A DNA stretch of 64,000 nucleotides from Diprion similis (taxonomy: Eukaryota > Arthropoda > Insecta > Hymenoptera > Diprionidae): positions 20,358,001-20,422,000 of the forward strand of contig NC_060110.1 in NCBI RefSeq assembly GCF_021155765.1, in the 5' to 3' direction. Position numbers and translations under genes: made by a program. Below, in pieces: positions 1 through 12,696 of the stretch. The notes beneath the pieces were generated by a model. It was not told where the DNA came from. It saw nothing but the letters and a program-made list of their open reading frames with translations, and ran no database searches. Numbering within the stretch: position 1 is the first letter of the stretch; each line of letters opens with the position of its first letter.

Positions 1-49
1 TAGAAGCTGTAACGACAAGGAGACGAAATAAACGTGAGAGATGTAAGAC

Positions 50-172
50 GTAGAAGAAGAGGAAGAAGAAGAAGAAGAATGAGACGAAGAAGAAGAGTAT
101 GGAAGGGGGGGGGGGGGGGGAGGAAAAATACGAAGACGAAGGAGAAGAAGAAGAAGAAGAAGAAGAATAAGA
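50..172. repeat. GAA/AAG-rich microsatellite with 16-G run
   Basis: Purine-only tract dominated by GAA and AAG triplets, interrupted by a run of 16 G at 105-120. It produces a long Arg/Lys/Glu open frame on the plus strand (34-534) that I regard as an artefact of the repeat. Confidence 0.9.
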
Positions 173-1265
173 AAAGGACGAGCGAAACCAGGACCAATTT
201 CACTCTCCGTAGCCTGGCACTGATCGCGCTCAGCGTCTATCTCCTATTAAATATCGCCGATAATGCATGCCCCGAGGTAATCGACACCGATAACATCTCC
301 CAAGGTTTTTACCCTCCCGTGAAAATCAGACGAGGCACAACACTATGTTGCATACTTAGAGACCTTCCTCGCCTTGACTTCGACGATCATCGATCTCGCA
401 AACAAATTTATGGGACACGCAGGAAACCCGTCGTAGGCATGAGAAGAAAAAATAAACGCTGCGTAATTTCATACGCGCAGTGCAACCCGCGCAAAGTTTC
501 AGACGGACGTTCTAACGAGCCGTCAAAGCTCTAGTGTTCGGAAATAATACTTGTTTGTGTGTCATTTTATAATATTCTGGGTCGATATTGATATTGATAA
601 TTTGTACGGTGGTGCAGATCATTTTTTGACACACACACGTTTGGTCAACTTTATTCATGCATTGATCGTGAAGATTAATTACCGACCCATTCGATTCGAT
701 AGTGTCTCAAAAGCCCCACTGATATTCGTCCGTTGGTCTTATTTTTTCTGACAGGTCGTTAAAGACGGTGAAGAAAAAATGGAAGGGTCGATATTTCGAA
801 TGGCCGATATATATCGGAATCTCAAAGGTGCGAAAATAAATCAACGAAAGATGAATTGCTGGAAATCTCGATTTTTGAAAGTATCACTGATTAGTAGGTA
901 GTCATTCTAAGTGATGTTTCCAAGTTTTGACCCCGACCCAAAAAAATCTTGATGAAATGCAAATAATCAAAATTAGAGAAAGCTCGCGACGATTCTGGTC
1001 ATGCAAAACTTAGCTTTCATATTTCGGAAATCGTTCCATATTTTTGCAATGATAATATTTAAAAACCGTAAATTTCAATTTCTATGGTATAAAGACTAGA
1101 GCTGCGTTGCATCCGGTAATAAGTCGGAGTAAAATTAATCGCAGAACGCACGCATGGCGGTGGAGCCATTTTGTGATGGCGAAGAATCGGCGCGGAGGAT
1201 CGAGGATCTCGTCGTAAATAAACCAGCCAGGCATTTGACCGGAGGAAGAAGGTATCGCGGCGTGC

Positions 1266-1269
<4 letters not shown>

Positions 1270-1299
<30 letters not shown>
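1270..1299. repeat. (CT)n microsatellite
   Basis: About 14 uninterrupted CT dinucleotides. The Arg-Glu repeats read on the minus strand here come only from this tract. Confidence 0.95.
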
Positions 1300-1302
<3 letters not shown>

Positions 1303-1472
1303 AAAGCAAAGGCTAGGGGAGGTCAACCCGTTCATCTACCAGCAGCCGTCCGGCTAGAAAGTACGGAACCACGCCTTGGCCGGATCGTGACTGGTATGGA
1401 CCTCGGACACCGACTGGGAAAGCAATTCAGTAAATATAAAGACAAACGAGTCGAGCTGCCGGTGCAAAGGGC

Positions 1473-1511
1473 CTCCTCGACTCCTCGACTCCTCGACTCC
1501 TTGACTCCTCG
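1473..1511. repeat. Tandem 8-mer CTCCTCGA, about five copies
   Basis: Period-8 tandem repeat of CTCCTCGA; the fourth copy has one substitution (CTCCTTGA). Confidence 0.9.
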
Positions 1512-4500
1512 TTAACGTTTAGTGCGTCGTCCTCGGCATCGGGATGCAGGTCGGCCTTCTTTCCCTTAACGAAGGAGCGAGGAGATAAAGGAAATTTTAA
1601 CGCATAGACATCTGGGGAGGAATAGCGTCGATGATTGTAACGACATGATTTTCATTGCACTATCATTGGTGCGAATGAAATTGGTGGTAATTTTTTGAAT
1701 GCATGGTTTTCTTTTCGCTTTTCCTACCTTTTGGTTCAGGCGGTCTTATTTATCCTGAAAATAATTTGGACTAGATTGCAAAGGGTGGGGTTGAAATTTG
1801 GAATTCGGAATGTTCCGAAAGCGCCATTTTCTGAATTTTTTTGGTGGTGTAACTTAACGTGAAGAAATCAAAATTTGAATGAATATCATTCAGAATTTTG
1901 GATGATCGAAAGCCTGATGATCAAAGTTCCGAAACGACAAAATGCCAAAATTTACAAATACGAAATATCGAAATTCTGAATGATCGAAGATTTTCAAGTC
2001 TGTGGATTTCTGGCTTGGTGAAATTCCACCACTTTGATCTTTCTTTGTAATGGGTTTTCGATATTTCTACATTCGGAATCTTGGTCATTCTGATTTTCGG
2101 TTTTTCTCATTTTTTACACCCACTCGTTGAGTAAACTACGCCGTGTGAATATATTTTACCTTTCGAAATTTCGCTCTTTCGAAACTTTATTTTCCGGAAT
2201 TTTCCTCTATCGAAACTTTGTTCTATCGTAGGTAACTTGAACTTTCGGGATCGTGCATTTCAGAACTTTAAGCCGTCGGGTTTCCGGCCATTCGAAACTT
2301 TTTCATTTCATAAAAATTTGACTTCTTTACTTCAAGTTTCACCGCCAAATAATTCGGAATCAGGCGGTTTCAGAACTTTTCAAATTCGGAACTTCAACTC
2401 CGCCCCAAACAGAAAACGATGACGAGCGATCAGTGAAAACTTGAATATCTCAAAATTCGCGAAAATTTCTTCATCCCACTGCCATAGCTCTTCGTCTCGT
2501 AACTTCTCGACCATCTTTCACGAATCGCGAAATAAAAGTTTCAACGGGTCAGCGGTAAGCGGGAGATAAATCCGCTGTGCGGGTTCCCCATAAGAAGAGG
2601 ATTTCTTCTTCAACAGTTTGATAGAAAGCGCACTCGAGAAAATGATGACCCGAAGCGGTCGGCGTCGGTGGCGGGCCGAGATCTGCTCATCGTGTGAACA
2701 GCCCCGGGACTCTGAAGACGTGCAATGATAGAGATTAGAAACGTCCTATTTGGCGAGATTCCGCGTGCACTCGCAAAGGATTCGTCGCGGCTTCTAGGAA
2801 ATCACTACTTATCGTTAGCCTATCTGATCGTCCCGTTTTGCTGCGGCTTCCGCAGTTTCGGTTCCGTCCGCAAATGGTCAAAATCAAGAATCCCGTAACC
2901 GGGCAATAAATCTGCAATCCACAATCGCTCGGTTATCGAATTATGTATATAATACGAGTTTCGATGAGATACGAGAAAGGCAGAATAAGACCCGTGCAGG
3001 TGGAATAAAAAAGGGAAAAGAATTTCCCGAGTCATCCAATTGCGTTTCGGATCATCCCCGGGAAGATGAGACGAGAACAGTCGAGGGGCGGTTAATCAAA
3101 CGTCAACGTAGCGACATGTGTTTTAGGTCGTGTTTTTTCTACCTCGAGAATTTTGCGACGACGACGACGTCGACAGTCGACGATATTCAATATTGTTTCA
3201 AGAAATTTAAATGTAAAAAACGAGGGTGGATGGGGTTTACCGCACGCCATAGGTATATATAGAATACACCAAGTTTAATCCAAGTTTTCCGCCCACCCTG
3301 CAGATCACGGTGCTCCACGAAGCTGCGGAGGAAACTTCTGTGTTTCTGACGTCCCGAGCGCGTCTTACAACAACGCTGAAAGGATAGACAATTTACTTTC
3401 GCCCCGAAGGAAGATCACGCAATGATACAGTAGCTGCTGTATGAACTCGTATAATGTGTATACACGCGTTATATTTTCAATTCTAACGCACATTCACAGG
3501 ATATATATATATATATATATGTAGAATCAAATTCCAAAGAACACCTTTACAATTCGTATATTATAAGTGTAATAACCAGCCATTGCAGCCAACAATCGGG
3601 GTGAAATTTACCCGCATCCACGTCTCGGGTGTTTTCTACTTTTGTCCTTTTTTGATACCTTCCGCGACCAAAAATAGCAAATAATTGTTTCGATTGGTAA
3701 AACGCACCTTCGGCCTGAGACGCGGCGACGTCGCGACGCCCCGACGACGACGCCTCGACGCCCTGCAGACGCCGCGATATCCTATAAATATTTGCTCCCT
3801 CCTGTCACAAGATGTTTTCATAACCGTTCCGATTCCATCTAACGAGGGGCAACTTTGCCGATAAGATGATGATACCGCCGACTGATTCATCGACCTTTGC
3901 CCACCTTTTTTTCAACGATATAGGTTTACACGTGTAATTGAATCAAAGTTAACGATTACTTTTGTTTACTTCCGGTCTGTCTGACAGGATAAAAGGAAAC
4001 ATGGGAACAATTTTTTACCAAAAAAACTGAGTTCATCCGGCTTAATAACTTTGAAAAACTTGCGGAACTTTTGTCAGTATATTCCTGATAGGTCAAAAGT
4101 GAAGAATATTTCGCCTCGGTTTTTGCGATTCTTTTCAATTGTAGACCAATTTTTCAGCTGTAATTATTTCGCGTACCCTTTTTACAATCAGCGCAGACTC
4201 AATTAACTTATACATACACGAACATGCACCCCGTACCTTGTTTTATCAAATACAAAGCTTTTCTCGTTTATTTGAATCGGGTAAACATATGAATTTCTGA
4301 CGTATCTGCAGGAGCTACGAGCAAATTAATCGAAATTAATACGATCAATTATTCGTATATATAATAACAAAAAGCAAAGCGCTGAGAAGCATTCTGTATT
4401 CCTCAAAATCAAACTGTATAAATTCCGATAGCAGAACAAAATTATTAAACGAACAGAAATCATTCCGCAAGATTTTCTTCCGACACATTTTTTGACTTGT

Positions 4501-4671
4501 CAAATAAACGGAGAAATTTCTAATGTATATACTTACCGTTTAATTTTTCAAACAAACGAAACTTCGCTCGATGGCGTCGTGCTGTCGAGAAATATGTGAG
4601 AAAAAAATCAGAAAAAAAAACAAAATAAAATAACCGAGAGAGCGAAATAAAACTTTATATATTAAAAAAAG

Positions 4672-4699
4672 ATAATGATAATAATAATAATAATAATAA
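4672..4699. repeat. (AAT)n microsatellite
   Basis: Tandem ATA/ATG triplets, about nine copies. Poly-Ile seen on the minus strand comes from this tract. Confidence 0.9.
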
Positions 4700-7600
4700 A
4701 AGAAATGTACAACCAGCGGCTTGTTTCGCGTAGATCAAAGGGAGGCAGTTCTGACGCTAAAGAGAAACCGGTGGAAAAAAGAGGCCCAGACAAGAGATGA
4801 GAGAAATGAGAGAAAAAGAGAGGGAGGACGAGCGAGACAGGAGAAATATCCTCTCCTCGTGTTTTGTACGGTAATGGAAAAGTGATACGTTGTTTACCAT
4901 TCCATGCCATCACCCTGCATGCCGCAACCATCATGCATGCTTTATATGCCTACCGAAATACCTCCCAACGTGGAGGTAGAAGGAACAGGGAAAAAAAAAG
5001 AAATAAATGAATAAATGAAAAAAAATAAAATGATAAAAAAAAAAAAAAAAAACAACGACAAGAGAAAAATGAGAAGCGGAAAAAAATCCAAATTGTAACT
5101 TCGTAAATTTTGAATCGAGATGAGAAGCTACGTAAATTCTGGTCATCTAATTTCCCCGGGCCACTTTCCGCAAATTTTTCATCCTTCATCCACACGAGGT
5201 TTTTAAATACATCCGGTTTTACCTCGTTTCGATGTTGGCCTGAAGGACTTCCGCAGAAATTAGTCGCCGCTGAGGCTGAACTTGTGTAATTTCATCGGGA
5301 CGCAGTTGTTTAACAGGATTTATCAACCGCGTGGGATATTGGCTGCAAACTTTAGGCCGCCATGTAAGTTGTAAATTGGCAGTTAAGCTCGTGTCCTAGA
5401 GCTAGGCTAGAGTGGCCCACACGTGCAGTCGATCGCCGTTGTCGACTTCGAGGCCTGCTTGCTCATCTGCCGACCTGAGACCTCGGTGCAGAATGCACGT
5501 ACACACACCTCCTCTTCCACACGCTATCCCGATGACGGAGGAGAGACCATCTTACCCTAATTACCTAATTATCCAAAGTAATTACCTCACTACTGCATAA
5601 TCTCTGGCGCCACCCTCCGGGGTACTGACGGATCGCTGGGCTATGCATGCATGTGTATTGTACGTATGTGCGTTACCTCTGCATCTACGAGTATATCACG
5701 TAACACTGGATGTGCATCTCGAGACTTAGGATGAGGAGGATCGGATGCAATTATTATTACTGTAATATCAATTCGCTCGTAGTTAATTCGAAACTAAGCA
5801 TACATCGCACAATTCGATCGAGGAAATTATTTTAGCCTACTTGATATCTCAGATATCAAAAATATCTTGTTAAATCTGTGCTTTCATTTTCGTGTATATT
5901 CTTGGAAAATTTTTTGGGATCTTTTGAAACCTTTCAAATTCTTGACGTTACGTGAACACTGTGCGATCATTCTGTTTTGATAGCTGGTGAACATCGAGCA
6001 AGAAAATCTTTAGCATTTTGGGTTTCGTGCAGCAACGGAATCGCGAAAGCTTGAAAATCTGTTCTTCATTAACTGTGTTTCAGAATGTACGTTAGACCAT
6101 GGCATTCACTTTACCATGGATGGTAACTTCTGGCTTACTCTGTTCCATGTAATTAATAAGAAAATAGAGATATTATTTTCTGACTTCGTGAAGCAATTCG
6201 AGTAGCAAGCCTCAACCGTTGATTACTGGTCTACTGCAGAATACAACTAGCTACTTTGCAAGAAGATACTGACTCATCTTGCTAATAGTGTAAAGACTTG
6301 GGGTAGAGGTAAAATTATCCTACGATTTGGCAGGCCGAGTAAATTGTCTGTGAGAGGCCGTCTTAGTGTCTAATTGATTTACTACCGCGTGTTTCGAAGA
6401 ATATCTAAGGAAGAAAAAGAGGACAGGAAGAAACCATCAGCTGCCTGTAATTCTTGCGTATACGAAAATTGGTGATGAATTATAATTTTTCAACGGTTGC
6501 ACACAAAACTGGAAACAATTCTTTTAATGTATGGTATTATATCATAGTTCTTCGAAAAAAAAACAATCAGAAAGCTCCACAGAATCTCATTCCCACGCCG
6601 TTACACGGGAATTCACGCTATTATAATCACATGTAGCGAAAATCCTAAGCCGTGACTGAAAGTGTGCAAAGTGCACGTGTAGCAAAATGAAATATCCGCT
6701 AAAATTTTCGAACCTGCCAAAAATAGCCAAGTGTGACAAATTTATTATTTTTTTCAGGAATTATTTGCTGAATCGTTACCAACGACGATCCTTGGCGTCT
6801 TCATACTTTAGGAATCCTCTTTCCACGCTACTCCATCGATAATTGACTGACGTCTAGTGGGAGTTTCATGTCACGCAAGAGGGTCTATTATACGGGAGAA
6901 GAAGATAATCCAAAAGAAGAGGAAAAAACCGCATAGTGAAGGATAAATAGAAGATCAATACCGAAGTACCGTTGATCCACTTTGATCCCCATTGATTCGA
7001 AGGGCCACCTCTCGAAAATCCGTTCGGTTTTCAAAAAGCCTCGAGGCAGTCAGGTGCCTGAATTTCCCCAGTCCTTTCAGTCCTCGTGGTCTCTTTTGCC
7101 GACAGTTTTTCCCCAAAACGATGCGGTACATTGGGCCGAATCTGTGTGAGAAAGGAAGAAAAAAATACACACATAGGTACCTCACGAGAAAATCACTCTC
7201 TCCTAAGCGCGATTGTGAAAGGCTGCAACACAAAACTCGACTCATTCTTTACTCTTCGATTCTTTCTATACCCGCGATCAAAAATCGATGGAAAAAAAAA
7301 GAGGACCGATGAAGGAAAAAGTTGTTGACTTAAGCGCGTGGCGAATTCGGCTTTCCAAACATTTGCTACGACGGATTTTCCCAAATACTTCTGCACGCGG
7401 ACACACACACCGAAGTATAGTAGGTACACGATGTACTATAGATGTGTATTCAGGGTAAAATATTGGGCCAAGGATCGATTGTTCGACGAGAAAATCCAAC
7501 GACAGATATTTGTTGGTTTTTTTTTTTTTATATTTTGTTTTCTCCACCTTTTCATCCCCATTTTTTATTCCTGCGCGGCGTCGCAATTTCTGCCAACAAA

Positions 7601-7848
7601 TCTCCGACGTTGTTCGATCATCAATGTTGTTTGGACTTTCGCTTTAGGTATATAATATACCGAACGAAAGTTAGGATAATGCTTTAGGGTAGGGATCGTT
7701 GGTAGGATGTAAAGAAGCGTCCTTACCGTGATATAATCCAAGAACATACAGCATCCCTGCAAGTCGATCAAGGCAACAGAGGATAGTGAACAAGTCCGTC
7801 TTTCGAAATCCTAATGAGTACCGAGAATCCCGTCACACGTATATTTAT

Positions 7849-7890
7849 ACATACATACATACATACGCACATGCATACATAAATACATAA
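7849..7890. repeat. (CATA)n imperfect microsatellite
   Basis: Tetranucleotide CATA/CATG tract with a few substitutions, followed by a short poly-A run. Confidence 0.85.
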
Positions 7891-9073
7891 TTAAAAAAAA
7901 AACAACGTTGTCCTTACAAACGCAGCGTGTATACATATATGCCACCGGTTATGCCCCTGCACAAATCCATTCGCCGAATCGCCCAGGGCGGGTTAATTTT
8001 GTCGAATAAGAGGTGGATTTTTTCATCGCATAAAAGACGTTGTAGTAAAATTTATTTTTTTATGTCATTCGCTTTTTTTTGTAGACACATGCGTCTTTTT
8101 TGTGATTATTTTTTTATTTTTTTCACTTGTACTCACCGTCTCACCGAATTTCACACGATTATGTACAATATACGAAACCGAGATGTTGAAACAATGCAGA
8201 AATTCAAAAGCGTGCGCGCCGTCTGCAGCAGGAACCGCGTTATAAACTGTATTTGCATAACTGATTTACGTCTGCAGACACGACTCGTGCCAAATTTCTC
8301 ACGAAATATCGAAACTCGTCCAATTACATACATCCACATGTGCATAATACGTAGATATATAAGACGTATACCTTCTCGTATCTGATCTCTGCATTCTGAA
8401 CCTGGCACATACACGTATAACGTGCAAAATTCGCCGAAATCTTACCAACGGTTTTACGAATATCCGTGAGTCTTTGAAGTTCGCGAAAAGAACTTTCCAA
8501 GAGGGTGGAGAAAAAATTCTTTTTCTTCTTCTGATATGTAAAATGGGCGTATCGATTCCCCAGATTTCTGTACATCGAGATCTCATCGCGTATCTTCGAA
8601 TCTGAGGTAACTCTACGAGTTTCTGGATTGAGAACCGAGAAATAACAGAAAACAAAAAAAAAAAAAAACATTTTTTTCTCTTTTGAGTTATTATTAAAAT
8701 GAATAAATTTTCATTCAATACATCGTATAATAACTAAAATCGTGATTCATTACTAATAAAGTTTGCTTTCGTCATTATTACGTCAATAAATAAGTCTTCA
8801 AGTTTTTGGTTAAACTTTATCTAATAAAACTATTTTTTCTTACATTAATTACGTGAAAAAAAATGAAAATTTTGCGTCTAGAAGCCAGACTAAAAAATTC
8901 GTATTTACCGGTGAAATCGACTCAAGGACTGTAATATTCCACACGGAGATAACCCGCATGAAGTGAGGAATAATTTTTAAGTGAAATTGCGAAGCGAGTC
9001 TACCTACACTAACGAGCACATAAGATGAACCTTGAATCGCAGCAGGTTGGCGTGAATAAACCCAAAGCTTGGG

Positions 9074-9116
9074 TCAGCATCAGCAGCAACAGCAACAGCA
9101 GCAGCAGCAGCAGCGG
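9074..9116. repeat. (CAG/CAA)n trinucleotide repeat
   Basis: About 14 triplets, mostly CAG with CAA and CAT interruptions. It reads as poly-Ser, poly-Gln or poly-Ala on plus and poly-Leu on minus depending on frame. No surrounding exon with supported splice sites was found, so I treat it as non-coding. Confidence 0.9.
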
Positions 9117-12100
9117 CATGGCAGCGGCGACGTGGCGTGTTAATCGAGCATTTGAACGGGCATAAAGCAGCGTAAAACCATGTATTCCTCCCATAAAAAT
9201 ACCACTCTGTAAAAAATAAAGAAGAAAAAAGAAAAAAAAAACGAAAAAATGGCCGGATGACCGCTCTCAAACGTCGGGGATATATCTCTGTAATACAGCC
9301 GCGTGGCGGTGGTACAAGCTCTTAATTCGTTCGTTTCGTGATAAAACATTAGTTTCAAACTTGTCGAGCAGCCTCGGCGGACACCCACAGCGGGAACAAG
9401 CTCGGGAATCGGCGTTCGAAATTTATGCCTAAGTACCTAACCATGCGCCGCAAGAAACATGCCTTACGATATTATTGCTATACGCTCCACTATATTACCT
9501 TTGCCCGATTCTAAACCTCCGCGTTCCTCTGACCTACGCTTTAACGGTGTTGTTATATACCTATACGTGCATCTTCTCGTTTATCATTTCGATATCGTTT
9601 GAACTGATCGTGCTGCATGCTCCCTTTTGCTGCAAATAATATACACTTGCCGCGGTTTTATAATGTCTATTTGAATCCGTACAGCCAGGGATCGGAACAG
9701 CGATGGTGAAGCCAATGAATATAATATGTATACAACCGTCAACAACATTTTCTGTTTTGAAATTTCATCAGTTGGGTATTGAATTCTGGTTTGTGAACGT
9801 TTTCTACTCTTCTGAGAGAATTTGTAAGAAATATTTGACAACGTTTTTTTCTTCTAAATTGCAGTTACGTGCATTAAAAAATTAGAGTGTAAAATACGAA
9901 GTAAAATAAAAAAAATTGTATAGTTTTCATTCAAAATTTTGACTATTGTACGATTTTTTTGCGAATGAGATATTATTTTCGATGTTTTAAGGTGATCAGG
10001 ACACCTGTTAAGTGAATGCAGTGATTCTAGACATGAAAAGGAGAAAGTTCTCTATTAATTAAAAAATTATACGAAAGTGTCTTGGAAAAATGTGATTTTC
10101 AAGGGTAGGTAACATTTTTGATTGCTTCAACAGGTTGATGGACAAGAAACCACATTGTATGAAATTTTTATTCTGCGGATTGCTGACGATTCATAACCGC
10201 GAAACCATGAAACGAATATAAAGACTAAAATTTAATTTGCCAAGTGATTGTAGAGCAATTTCACAGCATGTGGAAAATTAAAGAACGCTTTGATTTGTTT
10301 GAATATTCACCTTCTAGAATAACAATTGTCAAACTTGACAAAATCGAAAAATGGATGGAGGTAAAAATATAGAAAGATGGAAAATTCGAAGGGCTAAAAT
10401 ATCGAACTTATTAAAAATCAGAAATTCAATTGATAGAATTTTGAAGTGTTGAAAATCGAAGTGTGGAGAAGTAAAATGGTATAAAAGTGAGTGAATTCCC
10501 CTCGATAATATAGAATCGTACAAAGATTCTCGATTTTGTCGTTCTATACTTTATCCTTTCTGTATTCTGTCTCGCTGTATTTCGATTTTCAATGTTTTCA
10601 ATTTACTGTACTTGGATTTTCCACATTTTTAAATTCTATGCCTAAGATTTCCTCATCTATGAAAATTCGATATTCAGCTTCAACTTTAAATCGGCAATTC
10701 TAGTTTTTCACCCGTACCCCTAAAAATCAGTTTCACTGCTTGACGAAGACTTGCTTCCCTGGAATTAACAAAGAGACGATCAGATAATTATGGAAATGTC
10801 GAACAATGCGCAACCGTCATTGTCTCCGGCTCGCATGTACCAAATGTGCGTAGAATCGTAGCACGTAGTTCAGTATATACATATACACACATCCACGTAA
10901 ACTCGTATAGGATCCTATCTGTATAGTGGTTTTAGTTTATCATCGAGGAGGCTCGCGTCTCTCATTAGTTGGTACGACGCCGCAGGCTGTGCGTGAGTTT
11001 AATTTGTGGCGAGTGTGCTCGTGCGTGTGCCCGGTGCGTGTGCGGCGTGGGCGGCACGCACGCTACATTCCAAAGTCCGAGAGGTCGAACCCGGGCGCCC
11101 ATCGAACCCTGTACCATTGCCCACCAAACTAGCACGTAATAAGGGATACGCGGTTGTATTTTACGCGGGTACTTACTTCATACTCTCGAAAGAATTTTAA
11201 TCTTTTTTTTTTCTTGCTTTTTTTCCTTTTTTTCGACAGAATGTACAAGCAGCGTGCTGAGGAAAACGAGTTTCTTTCTCTCTTGCTACTTCTCGTTCCT
11301 TTTTCTTTTGATCACGTTGCAAGAAACGCGAATTTGTATATTAATTAATCGACGAATGTGGATAGGCACATTACTTTGTAGCCTGCATAGCAGCGCATGC
11401 AGTCGCGATAAAAGAGTTCGTGATGACGGGGCGTTCCGTCCACGAGACGACTTGCCACCCTGAAGCATTTTACATACGTAGAGGATTGAGGAGGGCCTCT
11501 AAAGAACCCCTGAAAAATTTTCCTCGTATCTCAAACAATGCCAATATGTCGGTTTCGTGGGTCACTGCTCGTTCATGGATCTGGTGTACAGACAAAGACC
11601 CACACACTCGCGTATTATACGCGTAGGACGAAGAAGGGTCTCGGAAATTCGAGGGGCACGCCTATGCGGTGGATACGCAGGGTGAAATTTAGTGGAGAAT
11701 AGGGCGTATCTCTCTCTCTCTCTCCCGATATCGTCCCTCCTTTACTACCGAACTCTTAGCCCAAGGCGAGGTTTACAACCCTCCTTGTGAATCGGGACGT
11801 GTGCGCATACATTTTCGAAATTCGCTTCGATCTCATGTGCAGGGTATATAGGTAGGTGGGTATAGGAAGGCGGTAGGTACCCACCACCCTGAACTACGCC
11901 GCTTTGGACAAGGCCTACGCGCCGGGTTGGCACAGAAACCGACCCCCTCCCCCCTCCCTTTCCACCCCTCGACCCCTACGCAGCTCGCTACTGTAGGTTC
12001 TGGATAGCGCCGGATCCCGGTTACAAAGGAGATTAGTAGGTACAGGGTAACGGCTCTGCGATATCCACCAATCCGTGGCCTTCGTGTTGTATTGTTGCAA

Positions 12101-12672
12101 CCAAGACGTATATTTCATGTACTCGTCGTTTATCCCACCTTTCAAAGAAAATTGATGAAATAATTTATCCCAGTTCGGGATCTCGAGACAAGTTTTCAAA
12201 AATAATCAACAATTTCTACGGTTGATTAAACATTTTTCGATATAAGAATATTGCGAAAAATGAAATACACACGAGGCACTCGATTTCGAGCAAAAATGTA
12301 TAAGGATTAAATTGAGAAACGTCTCAATTTCGTTGTAATTTCTAGACGAATTGTTATCGCAGCCGATGATACGCAAAATTTTTACTCTTTACACCCCGTC
12401 AAAGTGTATAGTAAAAAGTGTTTCACCGCGAGAGCGGATAAAGAGTATAAGGATCGAGAGAAGTGAAGTACGATCAAAGGTTAAGGGGGACATCGAGACC
12501 ACGATGAAACAAATTGAACGAGAATAATATTCACCAGTATTTCATCCTCGTTTTAACCCTTAAACATGAACCGCTCAGCAGGACATCCGGTCCACGCGTC
12601 CTCGTGGTCCCTAAACATCTTCATGAGCGAGTGAGTCGGTTATATCCGAAAGGCAAGAGGGGCGAGCGATGA

Positions 12673-12696
12673 GGGGTGAGGGGTGAGGGGTGAGGG
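12673..12696 (+). repeat. (GAGGGGT)n tract, potential G-quadruplex
   Basis: Four G-runs (GGGG, GGGG, GGGG, GGG) each separated by TGA on the plus strand. This satisfies the usual G3+N1-7 pattern for a G-quadruplex. Confidence 0.8.

Noticed and set aside
34..534. 166-codon open frame rich in Arg/Lys
   Set aside because: The first third is the GAA/G repeat; the rest has no family likeness and no flanking splice support.
9074..9270. CAG repeat as a poly-Gln coding exon
   Set aside because: No ATG or splice context supports translation, and neighbouring codons show no coding pattern.
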